Assembly: GCA_933228675.1 (NCBI GenBank)
Contig: OW121740.1
Span: forward strand, 9,577,442-9,641,441
Origin: Stomorhina lunata
Lineage: Eukaryota; Arthropoda; Insecta; Diptera; Rhiniidae
Length of the DNA stretch: 64,000 bases
Direction: 5' to 3'
This document shows, one piece after another, positions 45,516 to 56,570 of this stretch. A model generated the notes under the pieces. The model worked only from the letters and a program-made list of their open reading frames with translations, was not told the origin of the DNA and made no database searches. The translations under genes and the position numbers were made by a program. Numbering within the stretch: position 1 is the stretch's first letter; each line of letters starts with the position of its first letter.

Positions 45516-46958
45516 CCCACGATCTACGAGGGTGCAGCTAATTCAAAATGTGGACCAAATTTGAAAAAATCTAATTGGTATTGTTGGTAAAATCTTTGGA
45601 CTAAATTCGGTTGCAGTAGCCTTAAAGTTCAACATTTAAAAATATCTCATTGGTTTAACTAATATTTACTTTGATCAAAATTCGGTCCCATAACCAGGCA
45701 TAGTTTTATATTAATAAGTTGTTAAATACTGTTCCTTGTTCTTAATATGTAGTTAAGATAAACAAGTTAATAGTAATACGGCAGGTCCCTATATTTTGTT
45801 AGGAGTTCCTAATGAATCCACCAAATATAAAGTCTGGGCTGAACATTGATTGATAGCTTTCTAATTTCGTAATATACTGAATGTACCTCCAAATTTTTTT
45901 TTTTGTAGATATAAAAAGTGGATGTTGTATATATTAAAACTATAGCCAAATGATGACCGATTGTCGCAAAATTGTATATTCTGACTGGTATAGTGTCCAT
46001 AGCTGTCATAGTTGATAATTTCATAGCTTGCAACTGGCGTTTGTGGCATTTTAGTCTTTTCCGGGAGTGATTTTTATATGAACGCTATGGTCAAATATGG
46101 ACCGATTTGACATACTGACCAATAGTTGCATAAAACTTCTCTGTTCTAAATTTAGTCGTCATAGCTGTTACTATTACTATTCAATTTAACAGCATTTATG
46201 TGATTTCCGGGGCAGGAATAGAGTAAGAGCTCCCATATAAGGAGCTCTAACTAAATGTGAACCGATTTCGCCCATTTTCGGTACTTACTCAAGTTATCGA
46301 AAATACTTTTGTAAAATTTTGTTTCTCTAGCTCTTTTCGTTAAGGAGTTATTGCGCTATTATCTGACCCCCTTTTCTTTTTGTATTTTTACGTTTCCGTA
46401 AGTTTTTTATATGGGAGCTATGGTCAAATGGTGACCGATTGTAACAATATTTGGCACATTGGCTGGTACAAAGCAATTATAGTTTATTATTTATTGACAT
46501 TTAAGTGTATTTTAAGGTGGAATTTAGGCTATTTTCGTAAGTGTTTTGTATGGGAGCTAAGGTTAAATGCGAACCGATTTCGGTGAAATTTCATATGCTG
46601 CCTAGTGCTTATGTAAAACTTTTATATACCAATTTTTTTCATCATAGCTATTATAATTTATAATTTTTTAGCAAAAAACGCGATTAACCTAGACGAGGTT
46701 ATACGGGTGCTATGGTTAAATGTGAATGAATTTTGCCGAATTTCAATACCAAAATTTTCCAAGCAATGAAGAATATTTTTGCCAAGTTTCAGTGAAGAAG
46801 CTCCTTTCGCTTAGGAGTTATCGTGATTTCAACAGGCAGACAGACGGACATCGCTCAATTATCTTAGAATTTCATAAGGATTCAGAATATATATATCACT
46901 TTTTTGTTGTTTTTGAGCCAATATTAAGGAAATTAAAAACAGAATGACAATCTCAATA
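45516..46958. repeat. Dispersed repeat between the two DD37E copies
   Basis: Contains several segments of the form TATGGGAGCTATGGTCAAAT followed by CCGATT, and 46105-46720 corresponds to 41515-41990. It is non-coding; frames such as 45809-46049 and 46380-46586 are chance. Confidence 0.65.
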
Positions 46959-46960
46959 TA

Positions 46961-48227
46961 AAGAGTGCTCTAAATAAAATTTGTAGTTGGATTTTCTTAA
47001 ATAAAAATCAAACCTTTTAATATAAAAACTCTACAAAATACGCAAATATAATGACATATTATACAAAATCATTTAGCATTAAAATGTTTACTTAGTACTC
47101 GGGTTTTGCAAAATTATCGACTTTTTTCGGAAACCCTCCCATTAAAGATTTTACAGTTGCTTCTGATACCTTTTTGGAGCATGTGTTCCACCTGCGCTTA
47201 AAATCGGACATGTTCTTGGAAATCTTTCCTGTGTTCTTCAATTCCTTTTTTACCAGAGCCCAATACCTTTCCACAGGCCGAAGTTCTGGACAGTTAGGTG
47301 GATTTGCGTCTCGTGGTACAAAAATTACATTATTCTTTGAGTACCACTCAAGTGCCTTTTTTCCATAATGGCATGATGCCAAATCGGGCCAAAAAAATGT
47401 AGTCACTCTGTGCTCTCTTAAAAAGGGTAACAGCCGTTTTGTAGGCACTCCTTTATATAAATTTCTGTGTTTATTGTGCCAGATGCCACAAATACTTTAC
47501 TTCTTTTGCCACAACTGCAAATAGCTTGCCACACGAGAAACTTCTTAGGGAATTTTGTTTGTTTTTTTTTTGTCTGAAACTCTTGCCGAACATTGCCCCG
47601 TTTATCAGCAACATAAAAATATTGACCAGGAAGTTGAGAAAAGTCTGCCAGTACGTATGTTTCATCATCCATCACACAACAGGTGTATTTTTTTATAAAA
47701 TCAGACTTCAATTTTTTCGCTCGTTTTTTTGCTTCTAAGTTCTTTATAGCATTGCGATCCAGCATAAGCTTTGACTCTATGTGCAAAATTCGTAGAACAT
47801 TTCACCGTACGAGCTGCTTTTCTTAAAGAAGTGTTAGGCGCTCTTCGAAAGAGTAGCTCGACTTCTTTTGCCTTACCAATATCTGTAGGACCTTTTTTCC
47901 TCCCTGATCCAGGTTTTCTTTCAATGCTCAGGTTTTCCTTATACCGTCTGATGGCATTAGAAACCGTTCGAGGGTCAACTTTCAAATTTTTAGCTATTTT
48001 TTTAAAAGTCCATGACGGATTTTTTTGAAAAGTTTTAATTATATTTTCACGAACTTTTTTTTCGCAGTCCATTTTGATTGAAATAAGTATTGAAAATTAA
48101 TAATTTCTAAAATAATAGTATCTGACATATCTATAGAAACTAACTTGATCAAAAAATAAATTATTTCTTGCACTATGGATAAATTTTTTCTATAATAGTA
48201 AATGCATATTTTTTTTAGAACACTCTT
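46961..48227 (-). mobile_element. DD37E Tc1/mariner element, copy B
   Basis: 1267 bp with TA at 46959-46960 and 48228-48229, in inverted orientation to copy A and 1.45 kb from it. It has the same AAGAGTG-TCTAAA ends. Each copy has its own target duplication, so they are separate insertions and not halves of one element. Confidence 0.92.
47092..48072 (-). pseudogene. Inactivated DD37E transposase
   Basis: Starts MDCEKKVRENIIKTFQ. A deletion of about 30 bp after VKAYAG removes the segment with LKTYKVQKVP. The frame is lost again near 47710 and near 47443, where one A is missing and KECLQ continues as NGCYPF instead of KRLLPF. The catalytic set Asp (VMDDETYV), Asp (FFWPDLASCH) and Glu (ELRPVERYW) is otherwise complete. 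Its breaks differ from those of copy A, so the two decayed independently. Confidence 0.92.
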
Positions 48228-48229
48228 TA

Positions 48230-49093
48230 CCCCCATTCTTTTTGATGGTGGGTATAAAAAAAATGAATTCAATGACATTTTTTGTGCCCCTCTGTAATTT
48301 CATAAGAAATAGCATAATTTAATAAAATAATAAATTGTTGCATTTTTTAAGTAGCTTTACGTTTTAATTTAGCTTTTCTGCTTTCGGTGAGCCTTTTCAT
48401 TATCTCGGTTAATGTTACCCACAAATTAGTAACCAACAACAATCGAACCTCACCTAGAGCTGAGGCTATATGTCTATATTCAGTTAATATTTATTGTATT
48501 TATTAATTTGCTTTATTAAGCTTTAATTATATTGTACTATACATATTTATTTATTAAGTTCAATAACATTGTTGTTTTCAAATAAAATTTATTTTAACGA
48601 AAATCCACACAAAATAAACAAAAAATTAAACAGAAACTCAAAGTGACAGCGAAAAAGAATAAAAGAATTTTACGCTGAGACAGAAATAATTTATTTCAAT
48701 TTTCATAAGCAGACTTTTTAAATAATTATGACAAAATTATTAACAAAACAGACACTCCCCATAAACTGTTAAGTGATTTTTAGTGCAAGAAATTAAAAAT
48801 TTTTCTATATTTGGTACTGATTCTTAATAGGTATAATGTTGAAACATGGCGTTACGTTATTTATACATATGTAAGATCCCTGCTGATCTCTCGTTTCAAG
48901 CCGATCTTTCTAATAACTACTATCACTTCTCTAACTACTATCATTATTTTTAGGTATTGGTGTCAAATTTTGCACTACTTCTATCCTGTTTCATTTTGTC
49001 CTAACTTATTCTTAATGAGAAGAGGAACTCCCCATGCTTTGACCTTGTTTTTATTTAACCCAACTCGAAATACACGAGAAAGATAAGAAATAC
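48230..49093. other. A+T-rich non-coding stretch
   Basis: No gene recognised. A 91-codon frame at 48811-49086 has no identifiable domain, and its sequence shows no coding signature I trust. Confidence 0.4.
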
Positions 49094-49207
49094 TATCGGG
49101 TGTTTTTTATTGAGGTATAGAACTTTAAGTTGGCATCACTTTTTTAACTGGCGGCCATTTTGTCAGCTGTCAAGTTATTAATATTTAGTTTGGTTTGCCA
49201 TTTCATC

Positions 49208-50764
49208 ATGAACAGGTTGACAAAAGAACAACGCTTGCAAATCGTGCAAATTTATTTCGAAAATAATGGTTCAGTTCGCGAAATTTACCGCAAGCTCCGT
49301 CCATTTTATGGTCGACATACAGGCCTGTTCTGCTAATCACGTGATTTGAAATCACATTCCGTTTTGAAATCACAAAGGAAATTTGTATAATGAACTATTT
49401 TTTAATACTATTTAACGTCATTAATAAAATTTGACTGATTTTATTAGTATTTTTAAAAAAATTTAACAGTTTTAACGTTGACAAAGTAAATTTTCCTACT
49501 TGGTCGGTTTTAAGAAAAATCACAAAAAGTGTAGCTTAAAATGAGTTTGTCCGTTTTTTCGTATTTTTCTATGAACTTTTAAATAAAATTGCAAATTTGA
49601 TTACAAAAAGTTATAAAAATCATATTAGACTTTTAATGTATTCAATAAGTAATAGAAATAAAAATAAAATTACTTGTAAAACAGACAAGTGATTTTAAAT
49701 CGATAGTGTCTTAGCTGGCCGGTTTGAAATCACAAAACTTTTGTGATTTTTGTTTTCAGAACTCCTTTTATGTGATTTGAAGTCACTTTCTCAAAATGTG
49801 ATTTTCAGAACAGGCCTGATAATCGTCCATCAGAGCAATTAATTCGGTTAACCATGGATCGTTTTCGCACTACGTTTACTCTATGTAATAATACGCATCC
49901 GCAGCGACGTCTAACAGTGCGCACCGAAGAAACAATTGCCGCTGTAGAGCAAAGTGTTGAAGAGGACCCGAATGAATCGATTCGTCAACTTTATGGAAGA
50001 TTTTGCGCAAAGATCTCGACTTGCGACCTTACATGATCCAGCTTGTGCAAGAATTAAAGCCGCGAGACCATGCAATGCGTCGTGATTTTGGTGTATGGGC
50101 CGAAAATGAGATTGATCTCGATGCTGATTTTCATCGCAAAATTTTGTTCAGTGATGAGGCTCATTTTTGGTTGAATGGCTACGTCAACAAGGAAAATTGC
50201 CGCATTTGGAGTGAAGAGAATCCACATGAGACCCTTGAGACGCCATTACATCCACAAAAACTGACTGTTTGGTGTGCTCTATGGGCTGGTGGAGTCATTG
50301 GGCCATACTTCTTCCGAAATAATGCTGGAGAGTCAGTTACCATAAATGGAGACCGGTATAGAGCCATGATAACCGACTATTTTGTTCCCCAATTGGATGG
50401 CATGAATGTGGATGAGTTGTGGTTCCAACAAGACGGCGCTACATGCCACACATCGCACGTCACAATTGATTTATTGAAGGAAACATTCGATGAGCGCATA
50501 ATTTCGCGGAATGGACCTGTCAATTGGCCACCAAGATCGTGCGATTTGACACCACTGGATTATTTTCTTTGGGGATATGTGAAGTCGCTCGTCTACGCCA
50601 ACAAACCAGAAACGTTAGGGGACTTGGAAGCCAACATTCGTGGCGTTATTGCCAACATACGGCCCCATATGCTCGAAAAAGTAGTTGAAAATTGGACCTG
50701 TAGAATTGGCTTTATTCGAGCCAGCCGCGGCGGCCACATGCCCAAAATCATATTTAAACATTAA
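49208..50764 (+). pseudogene. Broken mariner transposase (DD41D)
   Basis: Interrupted after about 37 codons by the nested element. A deletion near 49985 then removes the residues corresponding to HRAQQLELCPS and shifts the frame. From about 50003 to the stop at 50764 the C-terminal two thirds are open and hold all three Asp residues (LFSDEAHFW, FQQDGATCH, TPLDYF). The DNA-binding half is ruined, so no active enzyme is expected. Confidence 0.92.
49320..49818. mobile_element. CAGG-ended non-autonomous element nested in mariner
   Basis: Ends CAGGCCTGTTCTG and exact inverted copy. The target ATA is duplicated at 49317-49319 and 49819-49821; the uninterrupted site GTCGACATAATCG stands in the other mariner copies. 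Both subterminal regions carry repeated GTGATTT / AAATCAC motifs (at least ten in total), in the way transposase-binding sites are often arranged. No coding frame. Superfamily not assigned: 3-bp duplications occur in PIF/Harbinger and CACTA-type elements, but neither fits the ends well. Confidence 0.9.
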
Positions 50765-50871
50765 TGGCATAAAATTATCCTTCCAATAAAGCCAAATTGA
50801 TGGACATTAAAACGATTTTCTTATGTTTTATTTCAATTCGAAGTTCTATACCTCTAAAAAAACACCCATTA

Positions 50872-52315
50872 AAATAATTGTACTTACATAAGTTCAACGA
50901 CTCTATCCTTATCTTACCTTGGGAGGTAAAACTCTATCTACATTCAAAATTTCAGCAAAAACGGTTAAACTGGTGCAGGCGCGATTGAAGTATAAACAAA
51001 TACATCAACAAACTTAAAAACACATTTAAAATGTAGGTATATATAGGATTAAATATTTAACTAGAGTTTATCTCTAACACCTATGTATGAGTCTTAGGAG
51101 AACTATCATTCGGAGCCAATGAACTGACTTAAATGCAAATATAATCCAACAGGAAAAACAAATACAAACGGTATACTAGTCCAGAATAAATCCTACAATA
51201 CTCAACATCTGCCAAGCTTCTGAATTAAGTCTACATGATAACCAGCACCACCCGACTCCCCTAACTCATAATTTCTTATGGTCTCTAAAGAAGAGGTGCG
51301 ACACCTGGAACTGAGCTTAAAAGAGTCCAAAAATCCAAAATCTTAGCATTATGTGGCTTTCACTTTATATTGAAGCATCTTACAAGAGAAACACAAGAGA
51401 CGCTGACTTAACCGTCAGCCACTTGCTTAACCTGACAACTGCCATAAAATATTTCAGAACGGTTATGGTAGCTAGAAGTCTTCTGTAAACTTGTGGTATG
51501 TTAAAACCCATACAGGGGCGACATATTAAGGAACTAAAGTTATTTCTCACTTTGAGAATAAAATCCCTGTTATGTTGAGAAAGCTATTATTCTGAAATCA
51601 GTATCAACTCAGAATCAAACTTTTGACCTTTGACCTGAATGTGTGCTCAAATTAAAAATAAACTTTATTTCTTACTGAACTACCACTGTCCTATGCTCCA
51701 AAATAAGAGGCTTAAATTTCTAGGTAGCAGTTTCTCGTGGAATATGATTTAGGACATCCAGCAGTGTAAACTGAGTTATGTTTTGGGCTTTATAGATGAA
51801 CTTAGAAGGCTTAAATAGATAGCCTGTTACTTTTACTTCTTTTCCCCACTTAATTTGTCTACTTTCCATGCTGTTCTCTTTTCTATCAAGGAAGGATCAC
51901 ACTCAACCCAAAGAGACTTCGAGTGAAGGTGTCATTAATTATTGATACAGCCTTTTAAACTTAACCTAACCTGGGCGTTTTTCTGCTTTCAGTTAAGTAA
52001 TATTTGACGGTAGATATGTATGCAAGGTAGGGTCAGATATAGACCAATTTCACTGAAATTAGTTAAATAAAGTACAAGGTTTGTAATGAGTTGGGTTAAG
52101 GTATGTAAAACTGCCGGTCTAAATAGTCAATGAGATACAAATCGCCTTTCATCAGCTGTATAGTGTAATAGGTCTTGGATTAGTAATATATAGTCAGCAG
52201 CATGTTAAAAGCTTTATATGTTCTTATTGTCCCATGTTTCATTATAATGTTAATCTAAACGGAACCACAACAGTTGACATTTCGTACAAACGCCTACCTT
52301 TCATTTGCTGAATTA
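50872..52315. other. Non-coding stretch with old retrotransposon traces
   Basis: No host gene recognised. Around 51890-51970, AAGGATCACACTCAACCC and CGAGTGAAGGTGTCATTA resemble 59480-59520, suggesting fragments of one LINE family. The rest is unassigned. Confidence 0.35.
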
Positions 52316-52319
52316 CATG

Positions 52320-52470
52320 CTTTTTCACTCAGTAGCTAGAGGTATACTAACAGATTTTAGTTCTGCTGGAATTTGTAAGGTAGTCCCAAGTCTTGCTAAC
52401 TCATCTGCTCTATAGTTTCCTAAAATGTCCCTGAGGCCCGGCACCCACCGAAGACGGTTAGTCATTTAGA
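52320..52470 (-). pseudogene. LINE RNase H fragment
   Basis: The minus-strand frame reads RWVPGLRDILGNYRADELAR, then LGTTLQIPAELKSVSIPLAT. This matches the C-terminal end of the RNase H domain of jockey/R1-type LINEs (normally WVPGH followed by NE/ADELAR). The conserved His of WVPGH is Leu here. Stops lie on both sides. A short relic on the same strand as the RNase H relic at 59878-60040. Confidence 0.7.
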
Positions 52471-52659
52471 GATCGGCAGCATTTTGGGACTGATTTTGAG
52501 ACCAAAAACTTTGAAGAATGTTGTTATCCCCTCAGCTGTGAGGATATTATATCTTAGCCAATCTGCTTCTTCCTTAAATGCCAGAAATAAACACTAAAAA
52601 TACTTTAAGAACCCAGCAGGGACATGATGCTGTTTTTGTTGTTACTGTGATATTATTGT

Positions 52660-52960
52660 TAATATCGCAGTCCTTGGTCGTAGTCCTAAGATTTCCAAGT
52701 CGTTCCGGTACGATTAATTGACTGCCGTGGGAACCCCGTAAGCAGGGGCATCGTTGTTTGTTGCTACAGCTCTAACATTTACACTTTTATCAATTTGGTG
52801 TTTACTGTAGCTCTTTTTGGAGATCAATTGTGCTACTTCCACTAGATGAGACCACAAATCCTCAGGACTAAGTGAAGTATTGTTGGCGGTACAGTTGAAA
52901 ATGTGGGACTCTAGCACATGCTGGGCAGCAAGAGCTCTTCGCGATGTTTAATCTTTTGCT
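52660..52960. repeat. Dispersed repeat with small unassigned frame
   Basis: The left part shares TCCTAAGATTTCC and ACTGCCGTGG with 21340-21390. A 67-codon minus-strand frame (52714-52917) reads through it (CTANNTSLSPEDLWSHL...). I do not recognise it; it is probably part of the same transposon relic. Confidence 0.45.
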
Positions 52961-53545
52961 TCATCCCGATCTCAGTTGTTCCAGAAAGACTCTTCTTTTT
53001 CGCGTTAATTTTTTTTGTGTTCTTCTGCAATTAGTGAACTCCTAATACAAAATTCATGCGATAACCTATCGATCGATCTAAAGGATCATGTACATATTTT
53101 CTTTTTTACTAGAAGGACCTTTGTTTCCTCTTGAAGATGATATGGTAAGGTTATTTTAAGGCTGCGTTTTAACAACATTAGATTTTTCACTGAGTATCAC
53201 TTAACGATGCTAAAAACACTAGAGCAGCATAATGGAGCATCGTATATCGTCGTGCGGGAGTTATGTTATGTGATCTATCCGTCATTTTACAAATTTTGAG
53301 TTAATGATGCCCCTTTTTTGTTTTCGGCTATCTTGTTTAGTTTCTGAGATAAATAGTGCCTATTTTGTTCTATACCCGTCAAAACAATTTTTTTTGCGCT
53401 GTTTTACCAAATATATGGTGTAAAAATCTCAAAATAGTTTTTTAGAAAAATGAAGTTAAAACTTCAAGATCGATTTTCTCAAAATGCATTTTTGGCGTAT
53501 AAAGCGCATAAACTCCCGCACGACTATATATTGTAGACATCGTGT
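52961..53545. other. Non-coding stretch
   Basis: No gene, RNA or repeat recognised. Confidence 0.35.
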
Positions 53546-53549
53546 AAAA

Positions 53550-54031
53550 TTTGGCTGTAGGTATAGTTCAGTTTCTCTTTAAGTTCAAGTTAAATTTCCT
53601 ATTAAGTTTTTAGTTTACGTTCTGGTTTAAATTATATTTATCTGTCCTATTAGTTCATATTCTAGTTCCAAATCTATTCTAGTTTAAGTGCCAGTTTCCA
53701 GTTCAGGTTCTACTTCAGCTTTTAGTTCAATTCTAGTTTAGTTTCTAGTTCAGATTCCTATTAAGATTGAATTCTGTAGGTCTTGTTCAGTTTTCACATC
53801 AAGTTCTAGCTTAATTTCATAATCAAGTTTAGGTTCAGGTTATGGTTTAAAGTCTAGCTAAGTTTTTAGTTCCGATTCTATTTTAGGTTCCAGTTTCTGT
53901 TCTACTTCAGCTCTTAGTTCAATTCTAATTTAGTTTCTAGTTCAGAATTCTATTGAGATTCGAGTTCTTGTTCATGTTCTTATTTAGTTTCCTGTTCCGT
54001 TTATAGGTCAGATTTCAATTCTGATGCATAT
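53550..54031. repeat. TTCTAGTTCAG minisatellite, left part
   Basis: Irregular 11-12 bp repeats (variants of TTCTAGTTCAG, CAGTTC, TTTAGTTCAAG). It is the same array as 55345-55690, the two parts being separated by mariner copy 5. Confidence 0.85.
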
Positions 54032-54033
54032 TA

Positions 54034-55337
54034 ATGGGTGTTTTTTTTAGAGGTATAGAACTTCGAATTGAAATAAAACACAAGAAAATCGTTTTAATGT
54101 CCATCAATTTGGCTTTATTGGAAGGATAATTTTATGCCATTAATGTTTAAATATGATTTCGGGCATGTGGCCGCCGCGGCTGGCTCGAATAAAGCCAATT
54201 CTACAGGTCCAATTTTCAACTACTTTTTCGAGCATATGGGGACGTATGTTGGCAATAACGCCACGAATGTTGGCTTCCAAGTCCCCTAACGTTTCTGGTT
54301 TGTTAGCGTAGACGAGCGACTTCACATATCCCCAAAGAAAATAATCCAGTGGTGTCAAATCGCACGATCTTGGTGGCCAATTGTCAGGTGCATTCCGCGA
54401 AATTATGCGCTCATCGAATGTTTCCTTCAATAAATCAATTGTGACGTGCGCTGTGTGGCATGTAGCGCCGTCTTGTTGGAACCACAACTCATCCACATTC
54501 ATGCCATCCAATTGGGGAACAAAATAGTCGGTTATCATGGCACTATACCGGTCTCCATTTATGGTAACTGACTCTCCAGCATTATTTCGGAAGAAGTATG
54601 GCCCAATGACTCCACCAGCCCATAGAGCACACCAAACAGTCAGTTTTTGTGGGTGTAATGGCGTCTCAAGGGTCTCATGTGAATTCTCTTCACTCCAAAT
54701 GCGGCAATTTTGCTTGTTGACGTAGCCATTCAACCAAAAATGAGCCTCATCACTCAACAAAATTTTGCGATGAAAATCAGCATCGAGATCAATCTCATTT
54801 TCGGCCCATACACCAAAATCACGACGCATTGCATGGTCTCGCGGCTTTAATTCTTGCACAAGCTGGATCTTCTAAGGTCGCAGGCCAAGATCTTTGCGCA
54901 AAATCTTCCATAAAGTTGATGGACAAAGCTCCAATTGCTGTGCACGGTGGCGAATCGATTCATTCGGGTCCTCTTCAACACTTTGCTCTACAGCGGCAAT
55001 TGTTTATTCAATGCGCACTGTTCGACGTCGCTGCGGATGCGTATTATCACATAGAGTAAACGTAGTGCGAAAACGATCCATGGTTAACCGAATTAATTGC
55101 TCTGATGGACGATTATGTCGACCATAAAATGGACGGAGCTTGCGGTAAACTTCGCGAACTGAACCATTATTTTCGAAATAAATTTGCACGATTTGCAAGC
55201 ATTGTTCTTTTGTCAACCTGTTCATGATGAAATGGCAAACCAAACTAAATATTAATCACTTGACAGCTGACAAAATGGCCGCCAGTTAAACAAGTGATGC
55301 CAACTTAATGTTCTATACCTCAATAAAAAACACCCGA
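54034..55337 (-). mobile_element. DD41D mariner element, copy 5
   Basis: 1304-bp full-length copy with TA at 54032-54033 and 55338-55339, inserted in the TTCTAGTTCAG minisatellite. Both ends match copies 1 and 2. Confidence 0.95.
54140..55225 (-). pseudogene. mariner transposase (DD41D) with nonsense mutations
   Basis: Full length relative to the intact copies but with two in-frame stops. One falls after VRIE (intact copies: VRTEET), near 55007. The other, near 54872, turns the Tyr of LRPYKIQ into a stop. The C-terminal 239 residues after the second stop are open and keep the three catalytic Asp. Point mutations without deletion suggest more recent inactivation than in copies 3 and 4. Confidence 0.92.
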
Positions 55338-55344
55338 TAGCATT

Positions 55345-55690
55345 AATGTTCAGTTTAGATTCTCTTTCGGATACTGCTTTAGATTCTATTCAAGGTTCTA
55401 GTTTAAGTTTCAGTTCCAATTTAGTTGAATTTCAGTTTTCAGTTCAGGTTTAAAATCAAGTTCTAATTAATTTTCTAGTTCAGATTCATGTTGAGGTTCT
55501 AGTTCAGATTCTAGTTGAGCTTCCAGTTAACGTTCTAATTTCAGTTTCCAGTTCCCTTTCTACATTAGTTTTCAATTCCAATTCACATTAAATTTCAAGT
55601 TTATTTTCCAATTCCGTTTGTAGTTAAGACTTTATTGAGGCTTTAATTCATGTTCTAGCACCGATTCTAGTTCAAGTTCAATTTAATGTT
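55345..55690. repeat. TTCTAGTTCAG minisatellite, right part
   Basis: Continuation of the array at 53550-54031 beyond mariner copy 5, with the same irregular 11-12 bp motif. Confidence 0.85.
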
Positions 55691-56570
55691 GTTAACTAAA
55701 AAAAACAAATTTTCAACTGCTAATTATTTAATCAAAAATGTAATTATTTGTGTAATTTTCATTATTTTACAACTACAACAATTGCATAACTAGTCAGGCA
55801 TAAAATTCATGTTGTTGCTGTGCAAAATTTATTTAAACACTTGACTTTGATTTTATAAGAATTTTCAAGAATAAAAATAATTTGAAAATTTTTAATAAAT
55901 TGCAACAAATCTCAACATTTACTAGAAGTAGAAATTTAATATTTTAGCGATTTCTTTATTAGTTTTGAGATCAGTTTTCGTTTTTTTTTTTTTAGTTGTT
56001 CTTTGAATTGTTATTATTATTAGTCATGGATTATTACATTTGCTATAATGGACTGAGAAAGAGAGAGAGAGAGATACAACGACGTAAAGCTGCTTTTTAA
56101 ATTGTAATTTTTATAAATTTAATTAATCAATTTGTGTGCATATAATGAATGCGAGAGACTTTTTTGTTATTCTTTTTATTTGTGTGCCCTACACTACCAT
56201 AGGTGTTATAGGTATTATTAGTTTGTGTTAATGTTTGAAGCGCTTATAAATATAGGTCTGAGAATAACTTCATGTGTCCAACCGTTTTGTCTTCCTCTGG
56301 CCTCAAAGAAGTTACTGCTCTAAATTTTGTTGGAAATGTCCCATATTTGTCCCTACCTCTTACAAAATGATTACTACTCAAAAATAATTTTTAATTTAAG
56401 TGTTACTGGTATAAAAATTTCGGAAAGAAATTTCTGGTTAAGGAAATATAAAGCTTGAAAGCATTAAAATTAAAATCTCAGTTATTTGCGGACCCATGAT
56501 GGTACCACACTTTTCTCATCATTACCCTATTAAGAGACTTTTTTGAAAAAAAGATATGAGGGTTATCAAT
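55691..56570. other. Non-coding stretch with a dispersed repeat
   Basis: No gene recognised. The segment 56185-56265 (CCCTACACTACCATAGGTG, GTGTTAATGTTTGAAGCGCT) recurs at 61725-61795. A GA microsatellite lies near 56056. Confidence 0.45.

Larger units (their letters stand above)
49096..50869 (+). mobile_element. DD41D mariner element, copy 4 (interrupted)
   Basis: TA at 49094-49095 and 50870-50871, with both inverted repeats present. It is 1774 bp long because a 499-bp element is nested at 49320-49818. It shares diagnostic differences with copy 3 (CGTCTAACAGTGCGCACC and GCAAATCGTGCAAATTTATT), so copies 3 and 4 form a subfamily. Confidence 0.93.

Noticed and set aside
48811..49086. 91-codon plus-strand frame
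   Set aside because: No domain, signal peptide or homologue recognised; length is within chance for a gap in an A+T-rich region.
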